Counted from the stretch's first letter, positions 25,729 through 35,094 are shown. The stretch is DNA of 64,000 nt from Mucilaginibacter tolerans (GCF_030519375.1 NZ_JAUMKB010000006.1:124001-188000), one strand, 5' to 3'. Translations and numbers: made by a program. Notes: generated from the sequence alone by a model not told the origin.

Positions 25729-27441
25729 TCAAGCTGATACTTTCCCCTGATTTTCAGCCTCATTCATAAATGCAATGTTGATCAGCCATGCAATGATGAT
25801 CACCAGGAAACAACCAATGGCATTTAGCCACAAATAAGCGATCACTTCGTAAAAACCCAATATGCAGATAATAATTTCAGTTATTACAGCAGCTATAAAT
25901 ACGGCAGTGCCTTTTATTTTTTTAAGATAGAAAGCCACTATAAAAACGCCCAGTATCGTACCATAAATAAATGATCCCAGCTTGTTGACTGCCTCGAGCA
26001 AATTACCCAGCTTGGCCGCATACAAAGCCATCGCAATACACACCAGTCCCCAGAAAACTGTTGCCAGGCGCGAGGCGTTGAGATAAGTCTTATCGGATGC
26101 CGCAGGATTAATGACACGTTTATAAATATCCACCACCGTTGTGGAGGCCAGAGAATTGAGTGCACTGGCAGTAGATCCCATAGAGGCCAAAAACACGATA
26201 GCTATCAACAAGCCTATCAATCCATTTGGTAAAAAATGGATTACAAAATTCAGGAAGACATAATTGGTGTCGTCGGTGTCGGCCTTACTATTGTTTTTCT
26301 TTATCAGGCTTATGGCATTTTTCCGGATGGCTGATTCTAAAGCATCTGCCTGTCTCAAATTATTACTTGCCTTGTTTATTCGTTCTTGGTCTTTGCTGTC
26401 CAGCGCTTTCAATAAGTCATCAGCGTTACTTTTTTTCTGCAGAAATGCGAGCGCATATTGTTGCCTGAGATCGTTGTATTGATGGGCGTATTGTCCTGAT
26501 TTAACCCGGTTTACTTCGTATTTATTAAAGAACAAAGGCGGTTGATTGAACTGGTAAAAAGCAAATACCAAAACACCGATCAATAAGATCAGAAATTGCA
26601 TCGGTATCTTGATCAGACCATTCATAATCAATCCCATGCGGCTTTGACCTATTGAGCTTCCGGTTAAGTAACGCCCTACCTGGCTTTGATCTGTCCCAAA
26701 GTAGGATAACTGTAAGAAGAAGCCGCCAATCAGACCACTCCAAACATTGTAACGGTTACTCGGATCAAATTTCCAATCGATGACATTCATTCGGCCCAGT
26801 TTACCGGCTAAATGCAGCGCTTTAGTAAAGCCGACATTTGATGGAAGCAGGCTCACCACCATTACTCCGGCCAGGAACATCCCGAAAAAGATGATGCTCA
26901 TTTGCAGTAACTGCGTGTAGCTTACTGCCTTTGTACCACCATAAACAGTATAGAATATTACCAATCCGCCAATAAAGAGTGTGGTGTAAACGGTGTTAAT
27001 ATCCAATATAGTGGATAAGATAATAGAGGGCGCATAAATGGTGATCCCGGTGGATAAACCGCGCTGGATTAAAAACAGCGCCGAAGTAAGCGCACGGGTT
27101 TTCAGATCAAAACGTTGTTCCAGAAATTCGTAAGCAGTATAAACCTTCAACCGGCTGAAGATCGGCACAAAGGTGATACACAGCACGATCATGGCCGGCG
27201 GCAAACCAAAATAGAACTGCACAAAGCGCATCCCGTCAGAATAGGCTTGCCCGGGCGCCGACAAAAAAGTGATCGCACTGGCTTGCGTTGCCATTACCGA
27301 CAGGCCCACCGTATACCAGGGCATAGAACGGTTACCTACAAGAAATTGGTCGATATTTTGATTGCTGCCACTTTTCCAAACGCCGTAAACTACGATGGTT
27401 AAAATGGTAAGGGCTAAAACAATCCAGTCTATCAGGCTCAT
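25729..27441 (-). CDS. Sodium:solute symporter (SSS family)
   Basis: The 570-residue protein has about 13-14 membrane spans and the family hallmarks: WYTVGLSVMATQASAITFLS in TM2, the GGxxAV motif in TM4/5 (YGGTKAVSYTQLLQ), and YFGTDQSQVGRYLTGSS near 250. An insertion of roughly 90 charged residues lies at about 290-385. It imports a solute using the sodium gradient; the substrate cannot be told. It is translationally coupled to a 41-residue membrane protein upstream (ATGA overlap), and further up lie a 65-residue membrane protein and a PIG-L deacetylase, so a sugar-type or amino-sugar substrate is plausible. Confidence 0.92.
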   Translation of the reverse strand: MSLIDWIVLALTILTIVVYGVWKSGSNQNIDQFLVGNRSMPWYTVGLSVMATQASAITFLSAPGQAYSDGMRFVQFYFGLPPAMIVLCITFVPIFSRLKVYTAYEFLEQRFDLKTRALTSALFLIQRGLSTGITIYAPSIILSTILDINTVYTTLFIGGLVIFYTVYGGTKAVSYTQLLQMSIIFFGMFLAGVMVVSLLPSNVGFTKALHLAGKLGRMNVIDWKFDPSNRYNVWSGLIGGFFLQLSYFGTDQSQVGRYLTGSSIGQSRMGLIMNGLIKIPMQFLILLIGVLVFAFYQFNQPPLFFNKYEVNRVKSGQYAHQYNDLRQQYALAFLQKKSNADDLLKALDSKDQERINKASNNLRQADALESAIRKNAISLIKKNNSKADTDDTNYVFLNFVIHFLPNGLIGLLIAIVFLASMGSTASALNSLASTTVVDIYKRVINPAASDKTYLNASRLATVFWGLVCIAMALYAAKLGNLLEAVNKLGSFIYGTILGVFIVAFYLKKIKGTAVFIAAVITEIIICILGFYEVIAYLWLNAIGCFLVIIIAWLINIAFMNEAENQGKVSA

Positions 27442-27563
27442 TTAAAGAGAATGGTGATGAGCCAAAATACGAAAATTAAAAAAACCAGCCATACGATAAC
27501 GATACCGTAAAACTGGTTCCAGTTTTTTATGAATGAGGGTAATTCAGGATCAGTGTTGTCCAC
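27438..27563 (-). CDS. 41-residue single-span membrane protein, symporter-linked
   Basis: A GTG at 27563 opens a 41-codon frame that ends in a TGA (27440-27438) overlapping the symporter ATG by four bases. The product is a short acidic head (MDNTDPELPSFIKNWNQFYG) and one long hydrophobic span (IVIVWLVFLIFVFWLITILF) ending in Lys. An in-frame TAA three codons upstream rules out a longer start. The start overlaps the end of the 65-residue gene by 14 bases, so the three genes form an overlapping cluster. It could be a small subunit or assembly partner of the symporter; no family is recognised. Confidence 0.6.
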   Translation of the reverse strand: MDNTDPELPSFIKNWNQFYGIVIVWLVFLIFVFWLITILFK

Positions 27564-27747
27564 GGCCTCTTACAAATACCGCTACGAAAAGAAGAGCTGT
27601 CAATAAACCCAAAACACCACCAACAATGATCCATTTTATGCCAACTTCTAATACTGCGCCTGTCATCAGGCCAAATACCAGTCCAACCAGGTAATATAAA
27701 TTGGTCACGTTAAATTCTTTTTTCTCTTCTTGATGATGATGTGCCAT
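27550..27747 (-). CDS. Small two-span membrane protein (65 aa)
   Basis: The protein has a His/Glu/Lys-rich head (MAHHHQEEKKEFN), two predicted membrane helices (about 18-37 and 39-59) and a short basic tail ending RGRGQH. I do not recognise a family. It is encoded between a PIG-L deacetylase gene (60 bases upstream) and the 41-residue protein and symporter, all on the minus strand, so it is likely part of the same operon. Confidence 0.65.
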   Translation of the reverse strand: MAHHHQEEKKEFNVTNLYYLVGLVFGLMTGAVLEVGIKWIIVGGVLGLLTALLFVAVFVRGRGQH

Positions 27748-27807
27748 GGTATGCTTATTTACAACACTGCAAAAGTAATTGTTTCTGTAATGATTGCAAT
27801 AGTTTTT

Positions 27808-30270
27808 TTACGGATTAGCTTTCGGCTTATTGATCATATTAATAAACAAACGGTACGCTCCCGGAACACCGGCGGGTAATTGCCTGAAAAATGCCAGCGA
27901 GGTATAAATAAAACGCCCTTTACCGTATTGGGTAGTGATCAGCGCGCCATCTTTTGATGATTCGCCGGGATCGGCCATTTGTAGCACCTTCTGGTATTGC
28001 GCATCAGCATCTTTGGTAAAGTATAAACCGCGTTCCTGCACCCAGCCGTCAAAATCGGCAGGGGTGATCTTATTAGGGTAGTTCAACACAGGGTTGTTGG
28101 GGTCGACCACGGTGATCTTGGCGTTCTCATCCGTCACGCGTTCATTTACTACCTTGAACGGATACGGACCGATATTTTTTGTCACCAAACCATTGCTGTT
28201 GTTATACTGCACCAGCAGGTTGCCGCCATTCTTTACATATTCTAACAGTTTAGGCTGCTCAATAGCCAAACGCGGGTCGACATTGTAGGCGCGTACTCCT
28301 ACGATGATGGCATCATAAACAGACAGATCGCCGTTTAATATCTCATTTTCTGAAAGCTGGTGAACTTCGTAGCCAACTTGTTTCAGGGCTTCAGGGACCA
28401 GGTCGCCGGCGCCATTAATGTAGCCGATCTTTTTACCTGCAATTTTCAGATCAAGCTGAACCAGTTTAGCCTGTGCTGAGGGGAAAAGCGTAATGTTAGG
28501 GATATGATTATAATGGATGGACAGGATGCCATCTTTATAAGGCGTATTATCGCGGTCGTGGGTTACGGTAGCTTCTAATATACCACTTTGTGATTTGTTG
28601 CCTGAAGGCGTAATGGTAAAATCTTGCTCCCATTCATCACCCTTATTTTTATTGGTGAACTGAACCCGCTCCGGACTGATCTTCCATCCTGGAGGCGCAT
28701 CAAGAGAAATAGCGCCTGAACCGATCTTTTCAAAAGCCTCTAATTTTACCTGAACGGTTTGCGGTTGCTGTGAGTTGAAGATGTAAACCTGGTCCTGAAT
28801 ATTGGCCGTTATCGGCGGGGCGATTTGGACAGGCTGATAAATCTCGCCTTTTGCCGGATCAGTATATTTATAAACCAACTGGCGCTCAAACTGGATTGGT
28901 GTTCCTTCCACAATAAACTCGTACTTTACCTTAGGCATATCCGGGTTTTCGGGATTACCTACTTTACGGTCCTCAGAGATGGCGTATGACCCTATGCCAT
29001 GCGGTTGCTCTAACCAGTATGGTTGGGTAATTTTATCAGCCGGTATTCTGCTGTTAAAAGTTTGCACTTCATTTGCCGGGATAGTTTTTCCACTATTAAA
29101 ATGCAACCCGTCAACCTGGGATACCTTTACCCTGTCGCTATACCTGTTTATGATCTGCGACCGTACATCGATACTATCGCCTAATCCGTAAGTCTGCTCG
29201 GCGGCATAACTTTCAAACCACAAGCCTGCACAAGCGGCAATCAGTTCGCTCACTTCTTTTGTTTTTTGCTCACGCCAATAGGTATCGTCTATCTTTTGAA
29301 TACGGTCATACAGTTTTACCAATGTAGGAACCGATTTATCTGGATGGTTGGCATCAAATTCCTTAGTGATTTTTTCAATATCTGTACCTATTGCTTCTCC
29401 GCCTTTTATGCGCCCCCAGGTGGTGTTCACGCCGTCCAACAGGTCTTTTTCAGGAGCATCACCTTTCATTGTCTTAAAGTATTCGTACGCATCGCCGCGC
29501 TGCCTTGCCGAGCCAAAGCCCTGTGTTTTGTGGTTCGAGCGGCTTTCGGCAGCCATTTCGCCGTAGCCTTTACCTAATAAAGGATTGTAAACCCCAACAT
29601 TCACCTTAAACTGATCAGGCGCTATTGTATTGGTATTGCCGAAGTTGAAGGTGTTCCATAGGATGCGTTTTGGCTGCCAGGTTTGCACATATTTTAATTG
29701 TTCAGGAAAGCGTTTCGGATCAGCTGCGGCTGTGAAAGCCTCCTGAGCAAGAATTGCTGACGCGGTATGGTTACCGTGACCGCCTTCACCTGTAGTAGGG
29801 AAGCGGCAGATGATCACATCCGGCCTGAACTTGCGGATCACCCAAACCACATCACTCAATATTTTTTCCTTGTTCCAGAGTTTCAGGGTTTCTTCGGGAC
29901 CTTTAGAGAAGCCGAAATCAAGCGCACGGGTAAAAAACTGTTCTGCGCCATCTACTTTTCTCGCAGCTAAAAGCTCCTGAGTACGGATCAGCCCCAATAG
30001 TTCACCTTGCTCATTACCGATCAGATTCTGGCCGCCATCACCCCGCGTCATTGACAGATAACCGGTGCGATAATGCTTTTCCTGAGCCAGGTAAGCAAGC
30101 AAACGGGTATTCTCATCATCCGGGTGCGCAGCAACATACAGGACACTGCCTGCGACATCCAACTTCTTAAGATTCTGTTCGATAGTGACAATATCAGTAG
30201 GCGGTGCAGTTTGTGCAAAGGCACTACTTGCAACCAACAAAAATATAGGCAGAAAAAGGAAATGTCTCAT
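27808..30270 (-). CDS. PIG-L family deacetylase with C-terminal domains
   Basis: The 820-residue secreted protein (signal peptide about 1-19) starts with a PIG-L/LmbE domain at about 38-300. The zinc and catalytic motif HPDDE is at 49-53, with the third ligand in GEGGHGNHTASA near 158-168. PIG-L enzymes remove acetyl groups from N-acetylglucosamine-type substrates. The middle (about 390-600) looks like beta-sandwich domains. The C-terminal 200 residues (YDAIIVGVRAYNVDPR, NGGNLLVQYNNSNG, GKGRFIYTSLAFFRQL) resemble the glutamine-amidotransferase-like or ThuA-like fold. The order PIG-L then symporter is common in Bacteroidota. The substrate is unknown. Confidence 0.85.
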   Translation of the reverse strand: MRHFLFLPIFLLVASSAFAQTAPPTDIVTIEQNLKKLDVAGSVLYVAAHPDDENTRLLAYLAQEKHYRTGYLSMTRGDGGQNLIGNEQGELLGLIRTQELLAARKVDGAEQFFTRALDFGFSKGPEETLKLWNKEKILSDVVWVIRKFRPDVIICRFPTTGEGGHGNHTASAILAQEAFTAAADPKRFPEQLKYVQTWQPKRILWNTFNFGNTNTIAPDQFKVNVGVYNPLLGKGYGEMAAESRSNHKTQGFGSARQRGDAYEYFKTMKGDAPEKDLLDGVNTTWGRIKGGEAIGTDIEKITKEFDANHPDKSVPTLVKLYDRIQKIDDTYWREQKTKEVSELIAACAGLWFESYAAEQTYGLGDSIDVRSQIINRYSDRVKVSQVDGLHFNSGKTIPANEVQTFNSRIPADKITQPYWLEQPHGIGSYAISEDRKVGNPENPDMPKVKYEFIVEGTPIQFERQLVYKYTDPAKGEIYQPVQIAPPITANIQDQVYIFNSQQPQTVQVKLEAFEKIGSGAISLDAPPGWKISPERVQFTNKNKGDEWEQDFTITPSGNKSQSGILEATVTHDRDNTPYKDGILSIHYNHIPNITLFPSAQAKLVQLDLKIAGKKIGYINGAGDLVPEALKQVGYEVHQLSENEILNGDLSVYDAIIVGVRAYNVDPRLAIEQPKLLEYVKNGGNLLVQYNNSNGLVTKNIGPYPFKVVNERVTDENAKITVVDPNNPVLNYPNKITPADFDGWVQERGLYFTKDADAQYQKVLQMADPGESSKDGALITTQYGKGRFIYTSLAFFRQLPAGVPGAYRLFINMINKPKANP

Positions 30271-30314
30271 AAAGAAAAAACAAGGGGTAAGATAGACGGA
30301 TATTTTTAATACTT

Positions 30315-30345
30315 CAAATCTAAAACAAAACTGTTACGTTGCTAA
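30315..30345 (-). promoter_or_regulatory. Predicted promoter of the PIG-L operon
   Basis: TTAG (30345-30342), 19-base spacer, TAGATTTG (30322-30315), an exact TAnnTTTG box. The leader to the ATG at 30270 is about 40 bases. Confidence 0.6.
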
Positions 30346-30357
30346 ATTGTTAAAAAC

Positions 30358-30447
30358 TAATCAGTTGATTGAATTTTTAGACCCTCTTAATCAAATGATT
30401 ACATTAAGATAACAAAACCCATCTTGACATAATCAATCGATTGATTA
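30358..30447. promoter_or_regulatory. Three related palindromes, candidate TetR operators
   Basis: Site 1 TAATCAGTTGATTG (30358-30371) and site 2 TAATCAAATGATTA (30388-30401) share the form AATCA-NN-TGATT. Site 3 TAATCAATCGATTGATTA (30430-30447) is a perfect 18-bp palindrome. Their centres are 30 and 44 bases apart. Site 3 lies exactly between the -33 and -7 elements of the promoter for the TetR gene, the usual place for an autorepressor to bind. Confidence 0.65.
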
Positions 30448-30453
30448 ATTTTG
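30423..30453 (+). promoter_or_regulatory. Predicted promoter of the TetR-efflux operon
   Basis: CTTG (30423-30426), 19-base spacer, TAATTTTG (30446-30453), an exact TAnnTTTG box. Transcription would start near 30460, so the frame's first TTG at 30441 is upstream of the start of transcription and the ATG at 30468 is the likely start of the regulator. Confidence 0.6.
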
Positions 30454-30467
30454 TGCCATTGAAAGAA

Positions 30468-31118
30468 ATGGATAAAGATAAGATCGATAAAAAGGAACAT
30501 ATCCTTGACGTTGCTGAAAAAGTTTTTTCAGAACTCGGATTTGATGGTGCTTCTACCCGGACAATTTCGGGCGAAGCCGGGGTGAATATGGCGATGCTGA
30601 ATTATTATTTCGGTTCAAAAGAAGGATTATTCCTGGCAGTTTTTAACCGGAAGATATCAACATTCAGAAACCTATTGCAAAATATCGGCAGCGACGATAC
30701 CACAACTTCGTGGGACAAGATCGAAAAGTACATCGACCTGTATGTGCAGCGAGTGGTTAACAACAACTGTTTCCAGAAGATGCTATACCAGGAGTTGACC
30801 ATGCAACGCCGGGGTGATTTGGCCGACCAGATATCGAGCATACTAATGGCCAATGTTTCTGAGCTGAAAAAGATCATACAGGAAGGTATAGATAAAGGCG
30901 AATTTAATAAGAGTGTAGATATAGAGTTGGTAATAGCTACTATTTATGGCACAAAAAACTTTATCGTCAATACTCCTCAGCTTACCTCTGCTATGCTGGG
31001 ATTCGACATTCAGGATGACAAAATACTGGAGGAAGTATTGAAACCCAGAATTGAAGTCTACATGAAAAAACTATTAAGAGCTTACTTAGTGAATGAACAT
31101 GATAACACAAATAAATAA
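30468..31118 (+). CDS. TetR/AcrR family transcriptional regulator
   Basis: From ATG 30468 the product is 216 residues. The N-terminal HTH (about 10-55) contains LGFDGASTRTISGEAGVNMA and MLNYYFGSKEGLFLAVF, diagnostic of TetR. The C-terminal ligand-binding domain is family-typical in size. It is the first gene of an efflux operon and probably represses it until a drug or other ligand binds. Three palindromes upstream are likely binding sites. Its end overlaps the start of the next open frame by 26 bases if the longer TolC start is used. Confidence 0.93.
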   Translation: MDKDKIDKKEHILDVAEKVFSELGFDGASTRTISGEAGVNMAMLNYYFGSKEGLFLAVFNRKISTFRNLLQNIGSDDTTTSWDKIEKYIDLYVQRVVNNNCFQKMLYQELTMQRRGDLADQISSILMANVSELKKIIQEGIDKGEFNKSVDIELVIATIYGTKNFIVNTPQLTSAMLGFDIQDDKILEEVLKPRIEVYMKKLLRAYLVNEHDNTNK

Positions 31119-31143
31119 CCCCCTTAATCACCCATTCAAAAAA

Positions 31144-32466
31144 ATGGTGAAACCCCTCTACCGTTTCGCTATTGCGATTATGGTTCCAGGTTTAATGCTA
31201 ACTTCCGCTGCTTCTGCCCAGGACAGGACACTGACTCTCGACGAAGCGATTAAACTGGGCATCCAGAATAGCAAGGTACTTAAGCTGTCACAGTCAAAAA
31301 TTGATCAGGCTGTTTCAAAGTACAACCAGGCTAAAGATGAGGTATTGCCTACTGGCAGTGCAAGCTTTGGATACAACAGGGCCGAAATACCTGCCAATCA
31401 TTTAGCTTTGGGAAAGGCCAGTTTTAACTTGCCGAGCAGCGCCGACGCCTATTTAGGTATTGTATCACTAAAAGAAACCATCTTTGCAGGCGGTAAATTA
31501 AAATTAGCCCAGCAATCCACTGATTTGCTGACCAGAGTTTCGCGTTTGGACGCAGACAAGGACAAAGACGAGATCGCTTATGATGTGATCACTTCATTTT
31601 ACAACCTGTACAAAGTACTGCAAAGCAAAAAAGTTGTTGAGCAGAACCTAAAATCAATCGACGAACAGATCCACCAATCTCAACGCTTTTTTGATCAGGG
31701 TTTGGTAACCAAGAACGACGTGCTGCGTTTCCAATTGCAACGCTCAAATGTTGAATTGAACGGCATCGACCTGGAAAGCAACCGCAAGATCATCAACTAC
31801 GACCTGGACATTCTGTTAGGCTTACCTGAAACTACGCAGATCAATATTGATCAGATCAAAGAAACAGATCGCCAGATTGGTTCAATAAGCAGCTATATTG
31901 ATACTGCTATGGCAAACCGTCAGGAGGTACAGCAATTGGTACTGCAATCAAAGGTTGCTGATAACAATATAAAAACTATTCATGCCAATCAGTTGCCAAC
32001 ACTGGCGGCATCAGCAGGTGGTTATTATGTAGATGTTTCAGCAAACCCGCTTCCGCAGTCAGGTAAATACATTACCCCGTTGACTGTAGGCTTAACCTTC
32101 TCATGGAACTTCTCATCACTGTGGACCAATAAGAACAAAGTGACCGAAGCTAAGATCGAACGCGAACAGGTTTCGATTAACCAGGGCATCACTGCCGATA
32201 ACATCCGCAAAGATGTAAACCGCAGCTACCAGGGATATGAGGAAGCTTTGAATAAGATCAAATTATTGCAAACCTCTATCGATCAGGCAGGTGAGAATGA
32301 TAAGATCCTGCAATCGAAATATAAAAACAATGTAGCTTCTGCTACCGACAGGGCCGATGCCGAAACATTATTGTACCAGGCTCAGATCAACCTGGAACTA
32401 GCTAAAGCAGATGCAGGCCTTGCTTATTATACGCTCTTAAAATCAACCGGAAAACTTAACAAATAA
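31144..32466 (+). CDS. TolC family outer-membrane efflux protein
   Basis: From ATG 31144 the product is 440 residues, with a signal peptide (about 1-26, ending SAASAQ). The alternative ATG at 31093 would put 17 extra residues in front of the signal peptide and overlap the TetR gene. Two OEP domains of the TolC type cover about 30-230 and 240-435: long amphipathic helices with LDEAIKLGIQNSKVLKLSQS and LLQTSIDQAGENDKILQSKY. TolC trimers form the outer-membrane exit duct of tripartite pumps. It is the outer component for the EmrA/EmrB pair that follows. Confidence 0.93.
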   Translation: MVKPLYRFAIAIMVPGLMLTSAASAQDRTLTLDEAIKLGIQNSKVLKLSQSKIDQAVSKYNQAKDEVLPTGSASFGYNRAEIPANHLALGKASFNLPSSADAYLGIVSLKETIFAGGKLKLAQQSTDLLTRVSRLDADKDKDEIAYDVITSFYNLYKVLQSKKVVEQNLKSIDEQIHQSQRFFDQGLVTKNDVLRFQLQRSNVELNGIDLESNRKIINYDLDILLGLPETTQINIDQIKETDRQIGSISSYIDTAMANRQEVQQLVLQSKVADNNIKTIHANQLPTLAASAGGYYVDVSANPLPQSGKYITPLTVGLTFSWNFSSLWTNKNKVTEAKIEREQVSINQGITADNIRKDVNRSYQGYEEALNKIKLLQTSIDQAGENDKILQSKYKNNVASATDRADAETLLYQAQINLELAKADAGLAYYTLLKSTGKLNK

Positions 32467-32488
32467 CAAAATTTAACTACCCAATACA

Positions 32489-33538
32489 ATGGCACAGGAA
32501 CAAGAACCAAAAAAGAAACCGAACAGGGTTATACCTATAATACTTGGCATAATACTCATAGGCGGTATTATATTCGGGATAAAAGAATACATCTACTATG
32601 GCAAACACATTGATACCGACGACGCGCAGATTGATGGCGATGTAAGTCCGGTAGTGGCCCGCGTAGGTGGTTATGTAGATAGTATCTTCTTTGAAGAAAA
32701 CACCCACGTAAATGCTGGTCAGGTTTTAGTAAAAATCGACGACCGCGACTATAAAGTAAAATTAGAACAGGCCTTATCTGCTCAAAAAGGCGCAAGTGCA
32801 GGTGTTAATGTCGGTCAGTCACAAATCATTGCGACTGCGGCTAACTCATCAAGCGCCCGTGCACAGGCTGAATCCGCTGCTGCAAGATTAGAGAAAGCTA
32901 ACAAGGATTATGCTCGTTACGCTAACTTGGTTAAAGACGGATCAATCACCCAGCAACAATTTGACCAGGCAAAATCAGATCGCGATGTAGCTGCTGCTAC
33001 TTACCGTGCTGCTCAGGACCAATACAAAGCTGCTTTAGAACAGGTTGGAACAAGCCGTAATCAGTTGACTGTAACCAACGTTGGTGTTACTCAACGCCAG
33101 GCTGATGTTGACTATGCAAAACTGCAATTGTCATACACTACCGTTACAGCACCATCAGGTGGTATTACCTCTAAAAAGAATATCCAGCTGGGTCAGTTGG
33201 TGCAAGCCGGACAAACTCTATTTAACATAGTAAATGATAACAGCCTATATATTACAGCAAACTTTAAGGAAACACAGCTAACCAACATGAAGAACGGTCA
33301 GAAAGTAGACATCGAAGTAGATGCTTTCCCTGACTTGAAACTGCATGGCGAGGTTTACAATTTTTCGCCTGCTACAGGTGCTAAATTCTCACTGTTACCT
33401 CCGGACAACGCTACCGGTAATTTTGTTAAAGTGGTACAGCGCATACCTGTTAAAATTAAGATCGATGCTGATAAAGAAACACTGGCAAAGCTGCGTCCGG
33501 GTATGAGCGTAAACGTTTCTGTAATCTATAAAGACTAA
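32489..33538 (+). CDS. EmrA/HlyD-type membrane fusion protein
   Basis: The 349-residue protein has an N-terminal membrane anchor (about 11-30, RVIPIILGIILIGGIIFGIK). Lipoyl-domain halves at about 45-90 (DTDDAQIDGDVSPVVARVGG) and near 220-240 flank a coiled-coil hairpin (about 95-200). A beta-barrel domain follows, ending RPGMSVNVSVIYKD. It is the periplasmic adaptor linking an EmrB-type pump to TolC. Gene order and spacing (22 bases after the TolC gene, 5 bases before the pump) support one operon. Confidence 0.94.
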   Translation: MAQEQEPKKKPNRVIPIILGIILIGGIIFGIKEYIYYGKHIDTDDAQIDGDVSPVVARVGGYVDSIFFEENTHVNAGQVLVKIDDRDYKVKLEQALSAQKGASAGVNVGQSQIIATAANSSSARAQAESAAARLEKANKDYARYANLVKDGSITQQQFDQAKSDRDVAAATYRAAQDQYKAALEQVGTSRNQLTVTNVGVTQRQADVDYAKLQLSYTTVTAPSGGITSKKNIQLGQLVQAGQTLFNIVNDNSLYITANFKETQLTNMKNGQKVDIEVDAFPDLKLHGEVYNFSPATGAKFSLLPPDNATGNFVKVVQRIPVKIKIDADKETLAKLRPGMSVNVSVIYKD

Positions 33539-33543
33539 ATACA

Positions 33544-35094
33544 ATGGCCGAAACTGGTTTTAAAAAATGGATCATTACTATTACGGTAATAACGGCCTCA
33601 CTACTAGAGCTGATAGATACCACCATCGTAAACGTAGCCTTACCACAAATACAAGGCAACCTTGGCGCAACCCTTGAGAATGTTGCCTGGGTAGTTACCG
33701 GATATGCAGTGGCTAACGTAATTATACTACCCATGTCCGGGTGGCTGGGCAGTTTCTTTGGCCGTAAGAGCTACTTTATAGGCTCCATTGTATTGTTCAC
33801 CGTCACCTCATTCCTTTGCGGTAATGCGCACAGCTTAAACGAGTTAGTTATATTCCGTATTATACAAGGCGTTGCCGGAGGTGGTTTAATATCAACCTCT
33901 CAAGCCATTTTGGTGGAAACCTGGCCGCGCGAGCAGATTGGAACGGCTACTGCCTTATTTGGTTTAGGTGCAGTGGTAGGACCCACCGTAGGGCCTACTA
34001 TCGGGGGGTATATTACCGATCATTATACCTGGCAATGGATTTTTTATGTGAATATTCCGGTAGGAGCCGTGGCCGCGTTCTGTGCTTATACATTTATTAA
34101 CAAAACGCCTAAGGATGCAAAAGGAAAGCCCATTGATTGGTGGGGGATACTCTTGCTGGCAATTGCTGTAGGCAGCCTGCAGGTAATATTGGAAAAAGGT
34201 GAGTCGGAAGACTGGTTTGCCAAAACTTACATATTAGTACTTACCATAACCGCTATTATTGGTACCATCTTATTTATCTGGCGGGAGACCACCTACGAGT
34301 TTCCGATAGTGAATTTCGGAATTATGCGACACCGGAGTTTCGCGGTGGGTATGTTCACCTCGTTTATATTGGGCTTTGGGTTGTATGGTTCGGTGTTCGT
34401 ATTCCCGGTATTTTGTCAGAATTTGCTTGGTTTCACAGCACAGCAAACAGGTGAACTATTATTCCCCGGCGGGTTATGTACCATTGTGATGATGCCTTTT
34501 ATAGGGAAAATGCTTAACAAGGGTATACCTGCGCAGTTTATGGCGACAGCAGGAATGTTCTTATTCTTTGTGTTTACCTTCATGCTCAGTGGTTCAACTT
34601 TAGAAACCGGTGAAGTTAATGTGTTAATACCACTGCTGATCAGGGGTGTAGGTATGGCGCTATTGTTTGTGCCATTAACTACCCTGGCTATAGCAGATTT
34701 GAAAGGACCTGAAATGGGGCAGGGAACAGGTTTGAATAACATGATGCGGCAATTGGGTGGCTCATTCGGTATTGCGGCCCTTACCACCATTATTCACATT
34801 CGCCAGGGCGTACACCGGAACAACCTGTTAACTAACATTAACCCGTATAATAATGCGTTTTTGCAACGCATGCACCTGATGGAGCAAGGCTTTATGGCGA
34901 AGGGCAAATCGGCTATTGATGCCACACAAATGGCTTACAGGGCTATTGAGGGTGCAGTTGTAAGGCAAACATTATTATTAACTTACAACGATGCCTACCT
35001 GATATCAGGGCTGGTTATGTTGTTTTCCATCCCTTTGATATACTTGCAGCCATTTAAAAAGGTCAAGGTAAGTGTGCCGACAGATGCTCACTAA
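33544..35094 (+). CDS. EmrB/QacA-type drug:proton antiporter (MFS DHA2)
   Basis: The 516-residue transporter has 14 predicted membrane spans. Family motifs include LELIDTTIVNVALPQIQGNL (motif D1), GWLGSFFGRKSYFIGS (motif A) and GLGAVVGPTVGPTIGG (motif C, typical of antiporters). It exports hydrophobic compounds in exchange for protons. It is the inner-membrane part of the pump with the EmrA-type adaptor and TolC. A strong terminator follows its stop after 6 bases. Confidence 0.95.
   Translation: MAETGFKKWIITITVITASLLELIDTTIVNVALPQIQGNLGATLENVAWVVTGYAVANVIILPMSGWLGSFFGRKSYFIGSIVLFTVTSFLCGNAHSLNELVIFRIIQGVAGGGLISTSQAILVETWPREQIGTATALFGLGAVVGPTVGPTIGGYITDHYTWQWIFYVNIPVGAVAAFCAYTFINKTPKDAKGKPIDWWGILLLAIAVGSLQVILEKGESEDWFAKTYILVLTITAIIGTILFIWRETTYEFPIVNFGIMRHRSFAVGMFTSFILGFGLYGSVFVFPVFCQNLLGFTAQQTGELLFPGGLCTIVMMPFIGKMLNKGIPAQFMATAGMFLFFVFTFMLSGSTLETGEVNVLIPLLIRGVGMALLFVPLTTLAIADLKGPEMGQGTGLNNMMRQLGGSFGIAALTTIIHIRQGVHRNNLLTNINPYNNAFLQRMHLMEQGFMAKGKSAIDATQMAYRAIEGAVVRQTLLLTYNDAYLISGLVMLFSIPLIYLQPFKKVKVSVPTDAH

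Noticed and set aside
30441..30467. TTG start for the TetR regulator
   Set aside because: It lies inside the perfect palindrome and the -7 box of the promoter, so it is upstream of the predicted transcript start.
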